Of a stretch of 64,000 nucleotides of DNA, positions 51,656-60,965 are shown piece after piece. The notes below the pieces were generated by a model, which saw only the letters and a list, made by a program, of their open reading frames with translations, ran no database searches and had not been told where the DNA came from. Position numbers and translations under genes: made by a program. Source of the DNA: Moorena sp. SIO3I8 (GTDB lineage: Bacteria > Cyanobacteriota > Cyanobacteriia > Cyanobacteriales > Coleofasciculaceae); contig NZ_JAAHHW010000001.1 of assembly GCF_010692325.1 (NCBI RefSeq), forward strand, positions 84,135 through 148,134. The letters are read 5' to 3'. Position 1 is the stretch's first letter. Every line of letters begins with the position of its first letter.

Positions 51656-51965
51656 TGAGTGCGCCCCACGACCTTTAAAGCGCGAACTTGCTGATTACGA
51701 GATACGCACAGTTGTCGAGATGGGATGGTCAGGAAAAAAGAACGGTGAGTTGCTGCGGCTCATGATTCAGGAGGGTTTCACGGTTCTACTCACTACAGAT
51801 CAAAATTTGCGTTATCAGCAAAACTTGCAGCAAGCTGGAGTAGCAGTCATTGTTCTTGTGGCACCTAGCAATAGGCTCCCTGATTTAGTTCCTCTGATAC
51901 CAGATGTTCGTAACGTTCTGAATACAATTGCTCCGGGGGAAGTGATTGAAGTTAAAAGTTCTTGA
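51639..51965 (+). CDS. DUF5615 PIN-like protein, probable toxin
   Basis: 108 aa. It starts MRILLDECAPRPLKRELADY, with the first PIN-like acidic pair (Asp6/Glu7 region), and has VLLTTDQNLRYQQNL with the second acidic site and the conserved hydrophobic strand VIVLVAPSNRL. DUF5615 proteins are predicted RNases of the PIN/Mut7-C superfamily. It overlaps the DUF433 gene by 17 bp. Function as a toxin is inferred from gene pairing, not shown. Confidence 0.87.
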   Translation: MRILLDECAPRPLKRELADYEIRTVVEMGWSGKKNGELLRLMIQEGFTVLLTTDQNLRYQQNLQQAGVAVIVLVAPSNRLPDLVPLIPDVRNVLNTIAPGEVIEVKSS

Positions 51966-51973
51966 AAGTTGCG

Positions 51974-52055
51974 TAGGGTGCGTTAGGGGCGGGCTAGCCC
52001 TGATTTTCCGCCTCTTCGTTCCTGGTTGAAACAGCCCGCCCCGTAACGCACCATC
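51974..52055. mobile_element. Short inverted element, GTAGGGTGCGTTA family
   Basis: GGTGCGTTAGGGGCGGGCT (about 51977-51996) pairs with AGCCCGCCCCGTAACGCACC (52032-52051) apart from one indel. It resembles the ends of the element at 30921-31068 and lies just after the toxin-like gene, where it could act as a transcript hairpin. Confidence 0.55.
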
Positions 52056-52097
52056 AGGTCAAACAGCTTTTAGGAGATGCACCCAATCGTCCTCTCT

Positions 52098-52151
52098 ACT
52101 CCCGACTCCCGACTCCCGACTCCCGACTCCCGACTCCCGACTCCCGACTCC
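52098..52151. repeat. STRR heptamer array (GACTCCC)n
   Basis: About eight tandem copies of ACTCCCG/GACTCCC immediately 3' of the tyrosine-kinase gene. Confidence 0.92.
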
Positions 52152-52169
52152 CTTTGCTATATGATCTAA

Positions 52170-54362
52170 TTACTCATAACTAGCAACATCAAGTATTCTA
52201 TTAAGAGCAACGCTCTCATCTGAAATGTATTCCTGAGAAAAATAGTAATAACTGTTAGGCTCATTATCAGGAATCACGCCATTAACGACTAAGCCCAGAA
52301 CAGTCTGACCAGACTGCTCCAAAAGTCCCTTGGCGAAAGCAGCACTACCGGAATCGACCACTCCAGGTCGGGAAACTAACAGCACACCATCGGTCATTTT
52401 TCCTAGGATAGGAGCATCAGCAGCAACGTTTAAAGAAGGGGTATCAATAATCACAAAGTCGTAACGACTAGCAACATGGTTAATCAATGAAGCCATGCGC
52501 TCGGAATCCAGAAGCACTGCTGGATTAGGAGGTACTACTCCAGAGGTCAGGACATCCAGAGTCTCGCTCACTGGTTTAATGGCATCCCCTAATTTAACTT
52601 GATTAACAAGCATATTGCTCAAGCCCACTTCATTCGATAAATCCCAGATTCGATGTTGAACAGGCTTATGGAGATCAGCATCAATTAGCAATACCTTACT
52701 TCCTCGCTGAGCAATCACTGCTGCTAAATTAGCAGACACCGTTGACTTACCTTCTTGAGGTAAGGAGCTAGTCACAGTCACCGCTTTGAGAGCTTTATCT
52801 GAACTCAAAAACTTGAGATTTGCTTGCAGCATCCGATAGGATTCACTGATGGGAGACCGAGGGGTATTCCGAACAATAACTTGGGGCGTAAATGGATCTA
52901 AAACTTCCTGTGATGGATTTAATAATTGAGATTTACTAAAGTGGGTAATCACACCCAGCAAGGTAAATTTAAATAATTGCTTAACGTCTTTAATCGTTTT
53001 CAGAGATTTATCTCTGGTTTCTAAAATATAAATAATTGCTGCGGTGGCCAACAGTCCCTGAAAACAAGCAGCAATATAGGCTATTTTAGCAGATGAAATC
53101 GGAATCATCGGCACCTGATCCCCTGCAATAATGCGGGCATTACCCATGTTTTGATTTTCCGCTACATGAATTTCTCCAAGCTTATTTAGCAACAGAGAAT
53201 AGGTGGATTGGGACACATCAAGTTGGCGTTCTAACTCGCGCTGCTGTTGTTCCAGTCTAGGGAGATCGTTAAGTCTTTTTCGGTAAGCGGTTTGAGCATT
53301 GACTAAGGCTTTTGTCTGATTAGCCAAACCTAAACGAGCTGCTTCTAATTCTACTAGCTCTTTAGTCAGGTCTTGTTGTAACTCTCCGAGTTGAAAAAGC
53401 TGGCTAGCAGGTTTCGGCTTAGCCTTAGAAACCTGTTTAACTCGTTGGTTTAGGATACCTTTTAGGCTGGCTACCTTACTTTCTAAGTTAGCAATTGTGG
53501 GATGGGTGGGTTGGAAACGGTTACGCTCAAGAGCCAGTTCGACTTCCACTTGGCGCAATTCTTGGAGTGCCTCCTGCACCTCAGGAGACTGCTTGAGAGC
53601 CGTTAGAGCGATCGCTTGCTTGGAGTTCATGCCCAATCGTTGTTGGAGCGATTCGTACTGGGCATTGACATCAGCCATTTTAGACTGATTTTGAGCAATT
53701 TCTTTTTGCAAATCTGTCAGGACTTCGATAGCTGAGCGAGCTTCTGCGTCTAAGGATATCACTTCATTCTCTTGTTTGAACTGACGCAAAGCTGCTTCTG
53801 TTTTACTAACAGTAGCTTCTGCTTGAGGTAACTGTTTCTCAATAAACTTCCGAGCAGCTACAGCTTCAGTCCGTTGAAAATCTAAGTGATTTTCTAAATA
53901 AATACTCATTAGTTGATTAACAACTGCTGCTGCTTCTTTAGGGTCTTGAGATTGGTAAGACACTTCTAGAAGATCAGTTTTCCGGATATTGGTTACACTG
54001 ACATTGTGTAAAAAGTATTTAATTGCTAAAGGTTTACCCTGATTATCTTTAAGATTTAGTGCGGTGATTGTCTTTTGAGCCAGAGGCTCAGACATCATGA
54101 TGTTGGCTTCTGTATCTAGAGGATTACTTTGGTCTACCAGAGGTTGTAAAATACCGATTTATTTACCTACCTCGGTGACTGAAGACGTCGTATTAAGCCG
54201 CTTAAATAACAGCAATCCTTGGGCTACATATACCGGCTTTTGGAATGATGCCACCAAAGACATAATCACAGAAACTGATACAAAAATACCGGAAGCTGGT
54301 AGCCAACGTCGCTTCAGGATCCACCAATATTGTTCAAACCTTGAGGATTCAGGAGATTCCAT
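52170..54362 (-). pseudogene. Wzc-type polysaccharide co-polymerase/tyrosine autokinase with one in-frame stop
   Basis: ATG 54362 opens MESPESSRFEQYWWILKRRW and the first transmembrane helix (about residues 18-38). TAA at 54159-54161 (codon 68, after TEVGK) interrupts. The same frame continues IGILQPLVDQSNPLDTEANI and runs to 52170, 730 residues in all. It carries the Wzz domain, long coiled coils, a second TM helix, Walker A QEGKSTVSANLAA, Walker A' VLLIDADLHKP, Walker B FVIIDTPS, and a Tyr cluster SYYYFSQEY near the end. The family controls capsule/EPS chain length. Homologs have Glu at the stop position (GKEIG), suggesting GAA->TAA. An internal ATG 54098 could give 642 residues lacking TM1. 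Confidence 0.87.
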
Positions 54363-55057
54363 AAATAGCTCAAGAAAAAATTTAAGTACCTGATGCTTAT
54401 TTAGGGATATCCTAGCCCAGCCAATAGTCTCAATTGTGCCAATACGCCAATTTGATTACTGTTTGTTGTTGAAGGTTGAAGGTTGAAGGTTTAATCGGGT
54501 TGAATGTTGGCTGGTTGAAGGTTGAATGTTGAAGGTTGAAGGTTTAATCGGGTTAATCGAGTTAAAGGTTGAAGCTTGTTCGCGTAGCGTGGCCTATTGG
54601 CCAAGGTTGAAGGGTGATGGTTGATGGTTGGCTGGTTGAAGGGTTAATCGGCTTGATGGTTGGATGGTTGAAAGGTTAATTGGGTTGATGCTTGAAGGGT
54701 TAATCGGGTTGATGGTTGAATGTTGGCTGTTCGCTGTCAACTGTCAACCGACCCTACTTCGGACGCCTCAGGGGAACAACCAAATAACCTTGGCCAAAAG
54801 GCCACGCGATCGCGTTCAACCTTCAACCTTCAACCCGCCAACCTTCAACCTTCACCCTTCAACCTTCAACCCGCCAACCTTCAACCTTCAACCCGCCAAC
54901 CTTCAACCTTCAACCTTCCAACCTTCAACCTTCAACCTTGGCCAAAGGCCACGCTACGCGAACAACCCGATTAAACCTTCAACAAACTGTAATAGTATTT
55001 CCAATAGGCTAAAAAATTGCCGGATTTGACGAGATTATCACCATAGCACCTGTTTGT
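54363..55057. repeat. STRR-rich spacer with opposed AAGGTTG and CAACCTT arrays
   Basis: Plus-orientation units (GGTTGAAGGTTGAAGG) fill about 54467-54720 and inverted units (CAACCTTCAACC) fill about 54815-54935. Three CGCGTAGCGTGGCC/GGCC palindromes lie at about 54577, 54790 and 54938. The opposed arrays could fold into a large imperfect hairpin. No gene seen. Confidence 0.85.
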
Positions 55058-56401
55058 ATGTCCCAGCACTATTACATTTCTCCCCGGTTTATCGATAAAC
55101 TGGCGGTTCACATCACTAAAAACTTCCTTGATATACCCCATGTCCGTGTGCCTCTAATTCTGGGAATTCATGGACGGAAGGGGGAGGGTAAGTCCTTTCA
55201 GTGTGAGCTTGTGTTCGAGCGCATGGGCATTGAAGCGGTTCATATGTCTTCTGGTGAGCTAGAAAGCCCAGATGCTGGGGATCCAGCCCGTCTGATCCGC
55301 TTGCGCTACCGAGAAACCGCTGAAATGATCCGAGTCAAGGGTAAGATGTGTGTGCTGATGATCAATGACTTGGATGCTGGGGCGGGACGGTTCGATGAAC
55401 GCACCCAATATACGGTAAATACCCAGCTGGTGCATGGTACTTTGATGAACATTGCTGATAATCCCACCAATGTCCAACTTCCAGGGAGTTATGACTCACA
55501 ACCGATCCACCGAGTACCGATTATTGTCACTGGTAATGATTTTTCTACTCTCTATGCGCCCTTGACTCGGGATGGTCGGATGGCGAAATTCTACTGGGAG
55601 CCCAACCGAGAGGACCGGATTGGTATTGTTAGTGGTATCTTTCACGAAGATGGACTCTCTACCGGGGAGATTGAACAACTGATTGATACCTTCGACAATC
55701 AAGCGATTGATTTCTTCAGTGCTTTGCGATCGCGTATTTACGATGAACAAATCCGTAAGTTTATTTACGATATTGGTATAGACCGAGTTTCTTCTCGTGT
55801 AGTCAACAGTAAGCAAGGACCGCCCAAATTTGAAACACCAAACTTTAGCATCTCCCGCTTAATTGAGTTTGGAGAACTGATTAAAGCTGAACAGCAACGG
55901 TTGGAACTCAGCGGACTAGCTAGGGAGTACAATCAAGTCCCCTCCCTGACGAGCCAAGCAACTAATACAAATACTAGAAATACTAATTATAATATCCCAA
56001 CCCCTGACCAACCTCAAGCAAACCACAAGGCACCTGTATCCAATCCAGTCATCAGTGAGTCAACTAGCCCTAAAGTCACGAACGGGTTAAATCACTCTGA
56101 GACAAGACAGCACAACGGTAGCAAAATGCCATTAGATCTAGGATTAGATCTAGAAACCCAAAACCAGATTGGAGAGCTTTTGGCTCAAGGTTACCGCCTT
56201 ACCCTAGAATACGGCAATGAGCGTCGGGTTAAGCATAATGCTTGGAAAAGTGGGAATCCATTACCAGAAAACAATGTATCGGAAGCGATCGCTGCTTTGA
56301 CAGAACGCTTAGGGGAGCATAAGGGTGAGTATGTGCGCCTAATTGGTATCGACACCAAAGCCAAGCGGCGGGTTCTGGAAAAGATTATTCAACGCCCTTG
56401 A
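55058..56401 (+). CDS. rca: Rubisco activase with RbcS-like C-terminal domain
   Basis: 447 aa. The AAA+ part is about residues 1-300, with P-loop [12 protein letters not shown] (about 36-47), Walker [13 protein letters not shown], and a sensor/arginine region [20 protein letters not shown] Gln/Asn/Pro-rich linker (about 300-355) leads to a small-subunit-like (SSUL) domain: [20 protein letters not shown] and [20 protein letters not shown]. Cyanobacterial activases of this form remodel inhibited Rubisco and use the SSUL tail for recruitment to carboxysomes. A lone gene; upstream is repeat DNA and downstream an octamer array begins about 16 bp after the stop. Confidence 0.94.
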   Translation: MSQHYYISPRFIDKLAVHITKNFLDIPHVRVPLILGIHGRKGEGKSFQCELVFERMGIEAVHMSSGELESPDAGDPARLIRLRYRETAEMIRVKGKMCVLMINDLDAGAGRFDERTQYTVNTQLVHGTLMNIADNPTNVQLPGSYDSQPIHRVPIIVTGNDFSTLYAPLTRDGRMAKFYWEPNREDRIGIVSGIFHEDGLSTGEIEQLIDTFDNQAIDFFSALRSRIYDEQIRKFIYDIGIDRVSSRVVNSKQGPPKFETPNFSISRLIEFGELIKAEQQRLELSGLAREYNQVPSLTSQATNTNTRNTNYNIPTPDQPQANHKAPVSNPVISESTSPKVTNGLNHSETRQHNGSKMPLDLGLDLETQNQIGELLAQGYRLTLEYGNERRVKHNAWKSGNPLPENNVSEAIAALTERLGEHKGEYVRLIGIDTKAKRRVLEKIIQRP

Positions 56402-56416
56402 GATCTCTCCTGCTTG

Positions 56417-56640
56417 AAGATAGGGAGATGGGGAGATGGGGAGATGGGGAGATGGGGAGATGGGGGAGTGTGGGAAGTGTGGGGAGATGGGGAGATGGGG
56501 AGATGGGGGAGTGTGGGAAGTGTGGGGAGATGGGGAGATGGGGAGATGGGGAGATGGGGAGATGGGGAGATGGGGAGATGGGGAGATGGGGAGATGGGGA
56601 GAGGGGGAGAGGGGGAGATGGGGAGATGGGGAGAGGGGGG
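56417..56640. repeat. Octamer tandem array (GGGGAGAT)n
   Basis: Roughly 25 units of GGGGAGAT, with two interspersed GGGGGAGTGTGGGAAGTGTG blocks and some GGGGGAGA variants. All long ORFs here (GDGEMGRW or PISPSPHL repeats) are artefacts of the array. Confidence 0.95.
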
Positions 56641-57115
56641 AGTGTGGGGAGAAAAGACGCCATATGAGGTAGCGTTGATCTAAGGTATGGGGGAAAGGCA
56701 ATATACTTGTGAGTAGATTTTTTTCTGGGTCATAATTGGGATTTTTATTGACTACCCCATTTACCCAGATTTTTCTGTTTTGTCCAACCCCTCCCCTACT
56801 TGCTTTTCAAGCACTTGTGTCCGTCAGCAAGGCATGTCACTTTTTCACGAGGAGGTATTAGTTAGCGGACATTGTCCGCTAACCTTATTCCAGGGGTCTT
56901 GGCAGGGAAAGCAAAATTGAGGTAAAATAGAGCATTACTCTATTGTGCTATCCCAATGAGCCCAGAAAACGAACAAGCCTTACTCAGATCTTGCACCAAA
57001 AAAAGCTGATAGAATAACTGATGGCTGAAGTTTTTGTATAGAGGTTGTTTTGAGTTGTTATCTTGTCAAGAAATAGAACAGTTATTAAATACTAATAAAA
57101 CCTGAGTTCGACAAC
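56641..57115. other. Intergenic region, no intact gene
   Basis: A CACTTGTGTCCGTCAGC...GTTAGCGGACATTGTCCGCTAAC hairpin lies at about 56860-56882 (TTAGCGGACA/TGTCCGCTAA). A short frame MSPENEQALLRSCTKKS at 56956 ends after 17 codons and may be a gene remnant. Nothing else is supported. Confidence 0.45.
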
Positions 57116-57277
57116 TCAATTTCCCCCCGGTTCGTTTACAGTCGTCGAATTAAATTCGCTCTTTGTGCGCACCTCTGGAAAGGGATATTGAGTCTCAGCT
57201 TCGATAGTACCAACAGAGTCTATCACTACTGCCCTTGCGCCAGAGGTTCCGAAATCGATGCCTAGATAGACAGTCAT
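57116..57277 (-). pseudogene. FGGY carbohydrate kinase, N-terminal fragment
   Basis: ATG 57277 opens MTVYLGIDFGTSGARAVVID, the phosphate-1 motif of FGGY sugar kinases (xylulokinase-like), and continues to ETQYPFPEV. Family similarity stops where an AGGTGCGCACAAAGAGCGAA interspersed element begins (about 57175), and the frame closes at 57116. Only about 38 of roughly 430 residues remain. Confidence 0.8.
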
Positions 57278-57283
57278 TAGGGA

Positions 57284-57485
57284 TTTTAGAATTTAGAATT
57301 TAGAATTTAGAATTTAGAATTTAGAATTTAGAATTTGGAATTATACATTTTTGAATTTATAATTGAGAATGTAGAATTTAGAATTTTACTTCATTCTACA
57401 TTCTTCATTCTACATTCTTCATTCTACATTCTACATTCTACATTCTTCATTCTTCATTCTTCATTCTTCATTCTTCATTCTTCAA
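57284..57485. repeat. STRR heptamer arrays (AATTTAG)n and (CATTCTA/CATTCTT)n
   Basis: Seven or more AATTTAG units at about 57287-57340, then about a dozen CATTCTA/CATTCTT units at about 57392-57482 ending at the xisI stop. Confidence 0.92.
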
Positions 57486-57488
57486 CCT

Positions 57489-57827
57489 TTAGCCTACTGC
57501 AAAACCTGTATATTGTCTTACTTGAGGATGGCGGAAACCAAGTACAATATCGTTTGCGGGAATACCTGCTTCCAGTAAATCGGTAGCAATCCCCTCTTCC
57601 GTATCATCGTATTGAATCCAAATTGTGTCACCAATTAAATCTAGGTGAATTGGTGTAGCGTGTAGGTAATAGTCATCATTCCAACCGATGTCTAATACTA
57701 AATAGTGTCCTCGCTGATCATCGAAAAGCACTTGAGAGTCATAGCTGTCAGGTAGGGAAGCACGATAGTCAGCGTGTTCCATTAATACTTTTTTGATGAT
57801 GTCTTGGTAGTTTAATCTGGTATCCAT
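57489..57827 (-). CDS. xisI: XisI-family protein (fdxN element excision controlling factor family)
   Basis: 112 aa, usual length. Typical text: MDTRLNYQDIIKKVLMEHAD, LVLDIGWNDDYYLHATPIHL, IWIQYDDTEEGIATDLLEAG and VLGFRHPQVRQYTGFAVG. XisI was named from the excision of the fdxN element in Anabaena, where it acts with XisH and XisF. Most homologs are scattered through cyanobacterial genomes with unproven roles. No XisH-like gene lies next to it here, so it is an orphan. A heptamer array begins right after its stop. Confidence 0.92.
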   Translation of the reverse strand: MDTRLNYQDIIKKVLMEHADYRASLPDSYDSQVLFDDQRGHYLVLDIGWNDDYYLHATPIHLDLIGDTIWIQYDDTEEGIATDLLEAGIPANDIVLGFRHPQVRQYTGFAVG

Positions 57828-57950
57828 TCAATGAAGGTTTCACTGTGGAGTTGAGGTTGTTTCTTTCAAATTAAGCGATCGCATCCAAATTAAGCGATCG
57901 CATCAAAAAAGCCATACCTCAAACATGCCCTATAATTAACCCACTGAACA

Positions 57951-60935
57951 CTAAGCACTCAGCAGTCCTTCCTGTCGGGGGTACTCCTGGAGAACCTCCT
58001 TCAAATACTTCCCCGTATAGGACTTAGGATTTTCTGCTACCTCCTCCGGTGTTCCTGACGCAATTACTTCTCCCCCTTTATCGCCACCTTCTGGTCCTAA
58101 GTCTATTACCCAATCAGCACAGCGAATCACATCTAAATTGTGTTCAATCACCAAAACAGAATTTCCTTTATCTACCAACCGCTGCAATACATTCAACAAG
58201 TGATGAACATCATAAAATGACAATCCTGTTGTCGGTTCATCGATTAAATACAATGTCTTTCCCGTTGCCCGACGTGACAATTCTGTTGCCAACTTCACCC
58301 GCTGTGCTTCTCCACCAGATAATGTTGGTGCTGGTTGCCCTAAGTGAATATATCCTAACCCTACATCTACTAAAGTTTGTAACCGAGATGCTGCTCTTGG
58401 AATATTCTTAAATACCTCCAATGCTTCTGCCACTGGCATATTTAAAATATCAGCAATGGAATATCCTTTATACTTCACTTGCAACGTTTCTCGATTATAT
58501 CGCGCTCCCTTACAAACGTCACATTGTACATAGACATCGGGCAAAAAGTTCATCTCAATGATATTCACACCCTGTCCCGAACAAGCTTCGCAACGTCCCC
58601 CTTTAACATTAAACGAAAATTGCCCTGGCTTGTAACCTCTAGCTTTAGCTTCAATAGTTTTAGAAAATACCTCTCGAATTGCATCAAACACTCCTGTATA
58701 CGTAGCAGGATTAGACCGGGGAGTGCGACCAATGGGAGATTGATCGATTACGATTGCTTTATTAATAGCATTGAGTCCCTCAACTTGATCCAATTCTTTG
58801 GGAAAGGGTACTTTACGAGTCATATGATGTTGTAATGCCGGGTAAAGTAATTCATTGACTAAGGTAGATTTCCCAGACCCAGAGACACCTGTAATGCTGA
58901 CTAATTTCCCTAGTGGTATCTCTACCTCAATGTTTTTAAGATTGTTACGATGAGCATTTTTAATCACAAAGGAACGACCATTACCCTCTCGACGTTTACT
59001 AGGGGTTTCAATTACTTGCCGTTTTGATAAATACGCTCCCGTCAGGGAATTATCACTTTTGATTATAGTCTCTAAATCCCCTTGAGCAACAATTTCTCCC
59101 CCATGAATTCCAGCTTTCGGACCAATATCGACAATATGATCGGCAGTACGAATGGTTTCTTCATCATGTTCTACAACAATCAAGGTATTGCCCAAATCCC
59201 GCAATTTGATTAGGGTAGTCAGTAACCGTCCATTATCTCTTTGGTGCAATCCAATACTTGGTTCATCTAATACATACAGAACTCCAGTTAAGCCTGCTCC
59301 AATCTGAGTCGCTAGGCGAATCCGTTGAGCTTCTCCACCGGAAAGGGTCATCGCTGGACGGTCAAGGGTAAGATAATCTAATCCTACATCAATTAGAAAT
59401 TGTAATCGGGCTTTAATTTCTTTGAGGGCAAGGTCTCCAATTTGAGCTTGGCGGGGGGAGAGTTGTAAATTATCAATCCGTTGACGACATTGGCGAATTG
59501 AGACACTAGTTAAATCATCAATATGATATTGTCCTAACCGCACCGATAGTGCTTCTGGTTTGAGGCGTTTACCATGACACTCTGGACAGGGTTGATAAAT
59601 TAAATACTGCTCTAGTTTTTGTTTTGATGCTTCAGAGCTAGTGTCTTTATACTGTTTTTCTAGAATCGGGATAATGCCAGCATAGCGCTTGTAGTATCCT
59701 TTTTCTTTGCCATAAGCAGAATCATTTTGAATATAAATTTTTTCGTCGGTGCCGTAGAGCAGAATGTCTTGTTGTTCAGAGGTTAGCTGATTCCAGGGAG
59801 TTTGGATTTCAAAACCATAGGCTTCTCCTACGCTATAGAGTAGGGAGATGTAGTAGGTGTTGTCTTTTTCTGACCAGGGGGCAATAGCACTATATAAGGG
59901 TTGAGTAGGGTCAGGTACTACTAGTTCTGGAGAAAAGGTTTGTAAATTACCGATACCGTGACAAACTGGACAAGCACCATAGGGGGAATTAAAGGAAAAT
60001 AATCGGGGAGATAATTCTTCCATTACTGCCCCATGTTCTGGGCAAGCAAAGTTTTCTGAAAATACGATTTCTTGAGGAATGTCTTGGTCAGATGAACTGC
60101 CATTTTTTGGAGGAGTACGTCTATAATTATGATCAGATTTGACTTCTGCTGACTGTGCTGATGTATTATCTAAAACTTGGATAACTGCAATTCCAGTAGA
60201 ACGTTTTAGGCAAGTAGCAAGGGAATCGGTAATTCGTTCTTGAATACTAGGCTTTTTGATGAGACGGTCAACCACCACTTCAATGTTGTGGGTATAATTT
60301 TTATCCAATTCGATGGTATCGGAGAGGTCAAAGGTTTCACCATCGACTCTGACGCGCACAAATCCTTCGGTGGCTAAGCTGGATAATAGTTTCTTGTGAG
60401 TGCCTTTTTTGCCTCGGATAACCGGAGCCAGGATATGGAAGCGAGTCCGGTCAGGGAGTTCCATAATGCGATCGCACATCTGGTCGATGGTCTGGGGCGC
60501 AATATTGCGATCGCATTTGGGACAATGGGGTTCACCAGCCCGTCCAAACAGTAATCGCAGGTAATCGTAAATTTCCGTAACTGTACCAACGGTGGAACGG
60601 GGGTTATGGGATGTAGATTTCTGGTCAATGGAGATAGCGGGGCTTAAGCCTTCGATGGCATCCACATCCGGTTTATCCAGTTGTCCGAGGAATTGACGAG
60701 CATAGGCACTCAGGGATTCTACATAACGGCGTTGTCCTTCCGCAAAGATAGTGTCGAATGCCAGGGAGGATTTGCCGGAACCGGAAACACCAGTAAAGAC
60801 AATAATGCGATCGCGTGGCAGTTCCAGATCAATGTTTTTCAGGTTATGCTGTCTAGCCCCCCGAATCCGAATGGTGTTTTGAGCAGAGTTAGGGGTGTGG
60901 TCCTGGGTGTGGTTGAGGTTAGAGGATTTTGGCAT
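57951..60935 (-). CDS. uvrA: Excinuclease ABC subunit A
   Basis: About 994 aa from ATG 60935 (a start at 60965 adds ten residues without family similarity). The two ABC modules have Walker A GVSGSGKSSLAFDT and GVSGSGKSTLVNEL, and signatures LSGGEAQRIRLATQ and LSGGEAQRVKLATE. The C-terminal zinc finger CEACSGQG...CDVCKGAR is intact. The other zinc module reads CPEHGAVMEEL...CPVCHG, so the second ligand position is Glu-His instead of a Cys. It is the damage-recognition ATPase of nucleotide excision repair. Intact, alone in its transcription unit. Confidence 0.97.
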   Translation of the reverse strand: MPKSSNLNHTQDHTPNSAQNTIRIRGARQHNLKNIDLELPRDRIIVFTGVSGSGKSSLAFDTIFAEGQRRYVESLSAYARQFLGQLDKPDVDAIEGLSPAISIDQKSTSHNPRSTVGTVTEIYDYLRLLFGRAGEPHCPKCDRNIAPQTIDQMCDRIMELPDRTRFHILAPVIRGKKGTHKKLLSSLATEGFVRVRVDGETFDLSDTIELDKNYTHNIEVVVDRLIKKPSIQERITDSLATCLKRSTGIAVIQVLDNTSAQSAEVKSDHNYRRTPPKNGSSSDQDIPQEIVFSENFACPEHGAVMEELSPRLFSFNSPYGACPVCHGIGNLQTFSPELVVPDPTQPLYSAIAPWSEKDNTYYISLLYSVGEAYGFEIQTPWNQLTSEQQDILLYGTDEKIYIQNDSAYGKEKGYYKRYAGIIPILEKQYKDTSSEASKQKLEQYLIYQPCPECHGKRLKPEALSVRLGQYHIDDLTSVSIRQCRQRIDNLQLSPRQAQIGDLALKEIKARLQFLIDVGLDYLTLDRPAMTLSGGEAQRIRLATQIGAGLTGVLYVLDEPSIGLHQRDNGRLLTTLIKLRDLGNTLIVVEHDEETIRTADHIVDIGPKAGIHGGEIVAQGDLETIIKSDNSLTGAYLSKRQVIETPSKRREGNGRSFVIKNAHRNNLKNIEVEIPLGKLVSITGVSGSGKSTLVNELLYPALQHHMTRKVPFPKELDQVEGLNAINKAIVIDQSPIGRTPRSNPATYTGVFDAIREVFSKTIEAKARGYKPGQFSFNVKGGRCEACSGQGVNIIEMNFLPDVYVQCDVCKGARYNRETLQVKYKGYSIADILNMPVAEALEVFKNIPRAASRLQTLVDVGLGYIHLGQPAPTLSGGEAQRVKLATELSRRATGKTLYLIDEPTTGLSFYDVHHLLNVLQRLVDKGNSVLVIEHNLDVIRCADWVIDLGPEGGDKGGEVIASGTPEEVAENPKSYTGKYLKEVLQEYPRQEGLLSA

Positions 60936-60965
60936 GACCGACAGCGGCTTTAAACTCCTTAACAA

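Noticed and set aside
54440..54975. Possible CRISPR array or coding repeats in the heptamer region
   Set aside because: There are no evenly sized unique spacers and no 25-37-bp direct repeats; units are 7 bp. No cas genes are nearby.
56339..56701. Long ORFs on both strands through the octamer array
   Set aside because: The translations are pure repeats ([16 protein letters not shown]), caused by an array without stop codons.
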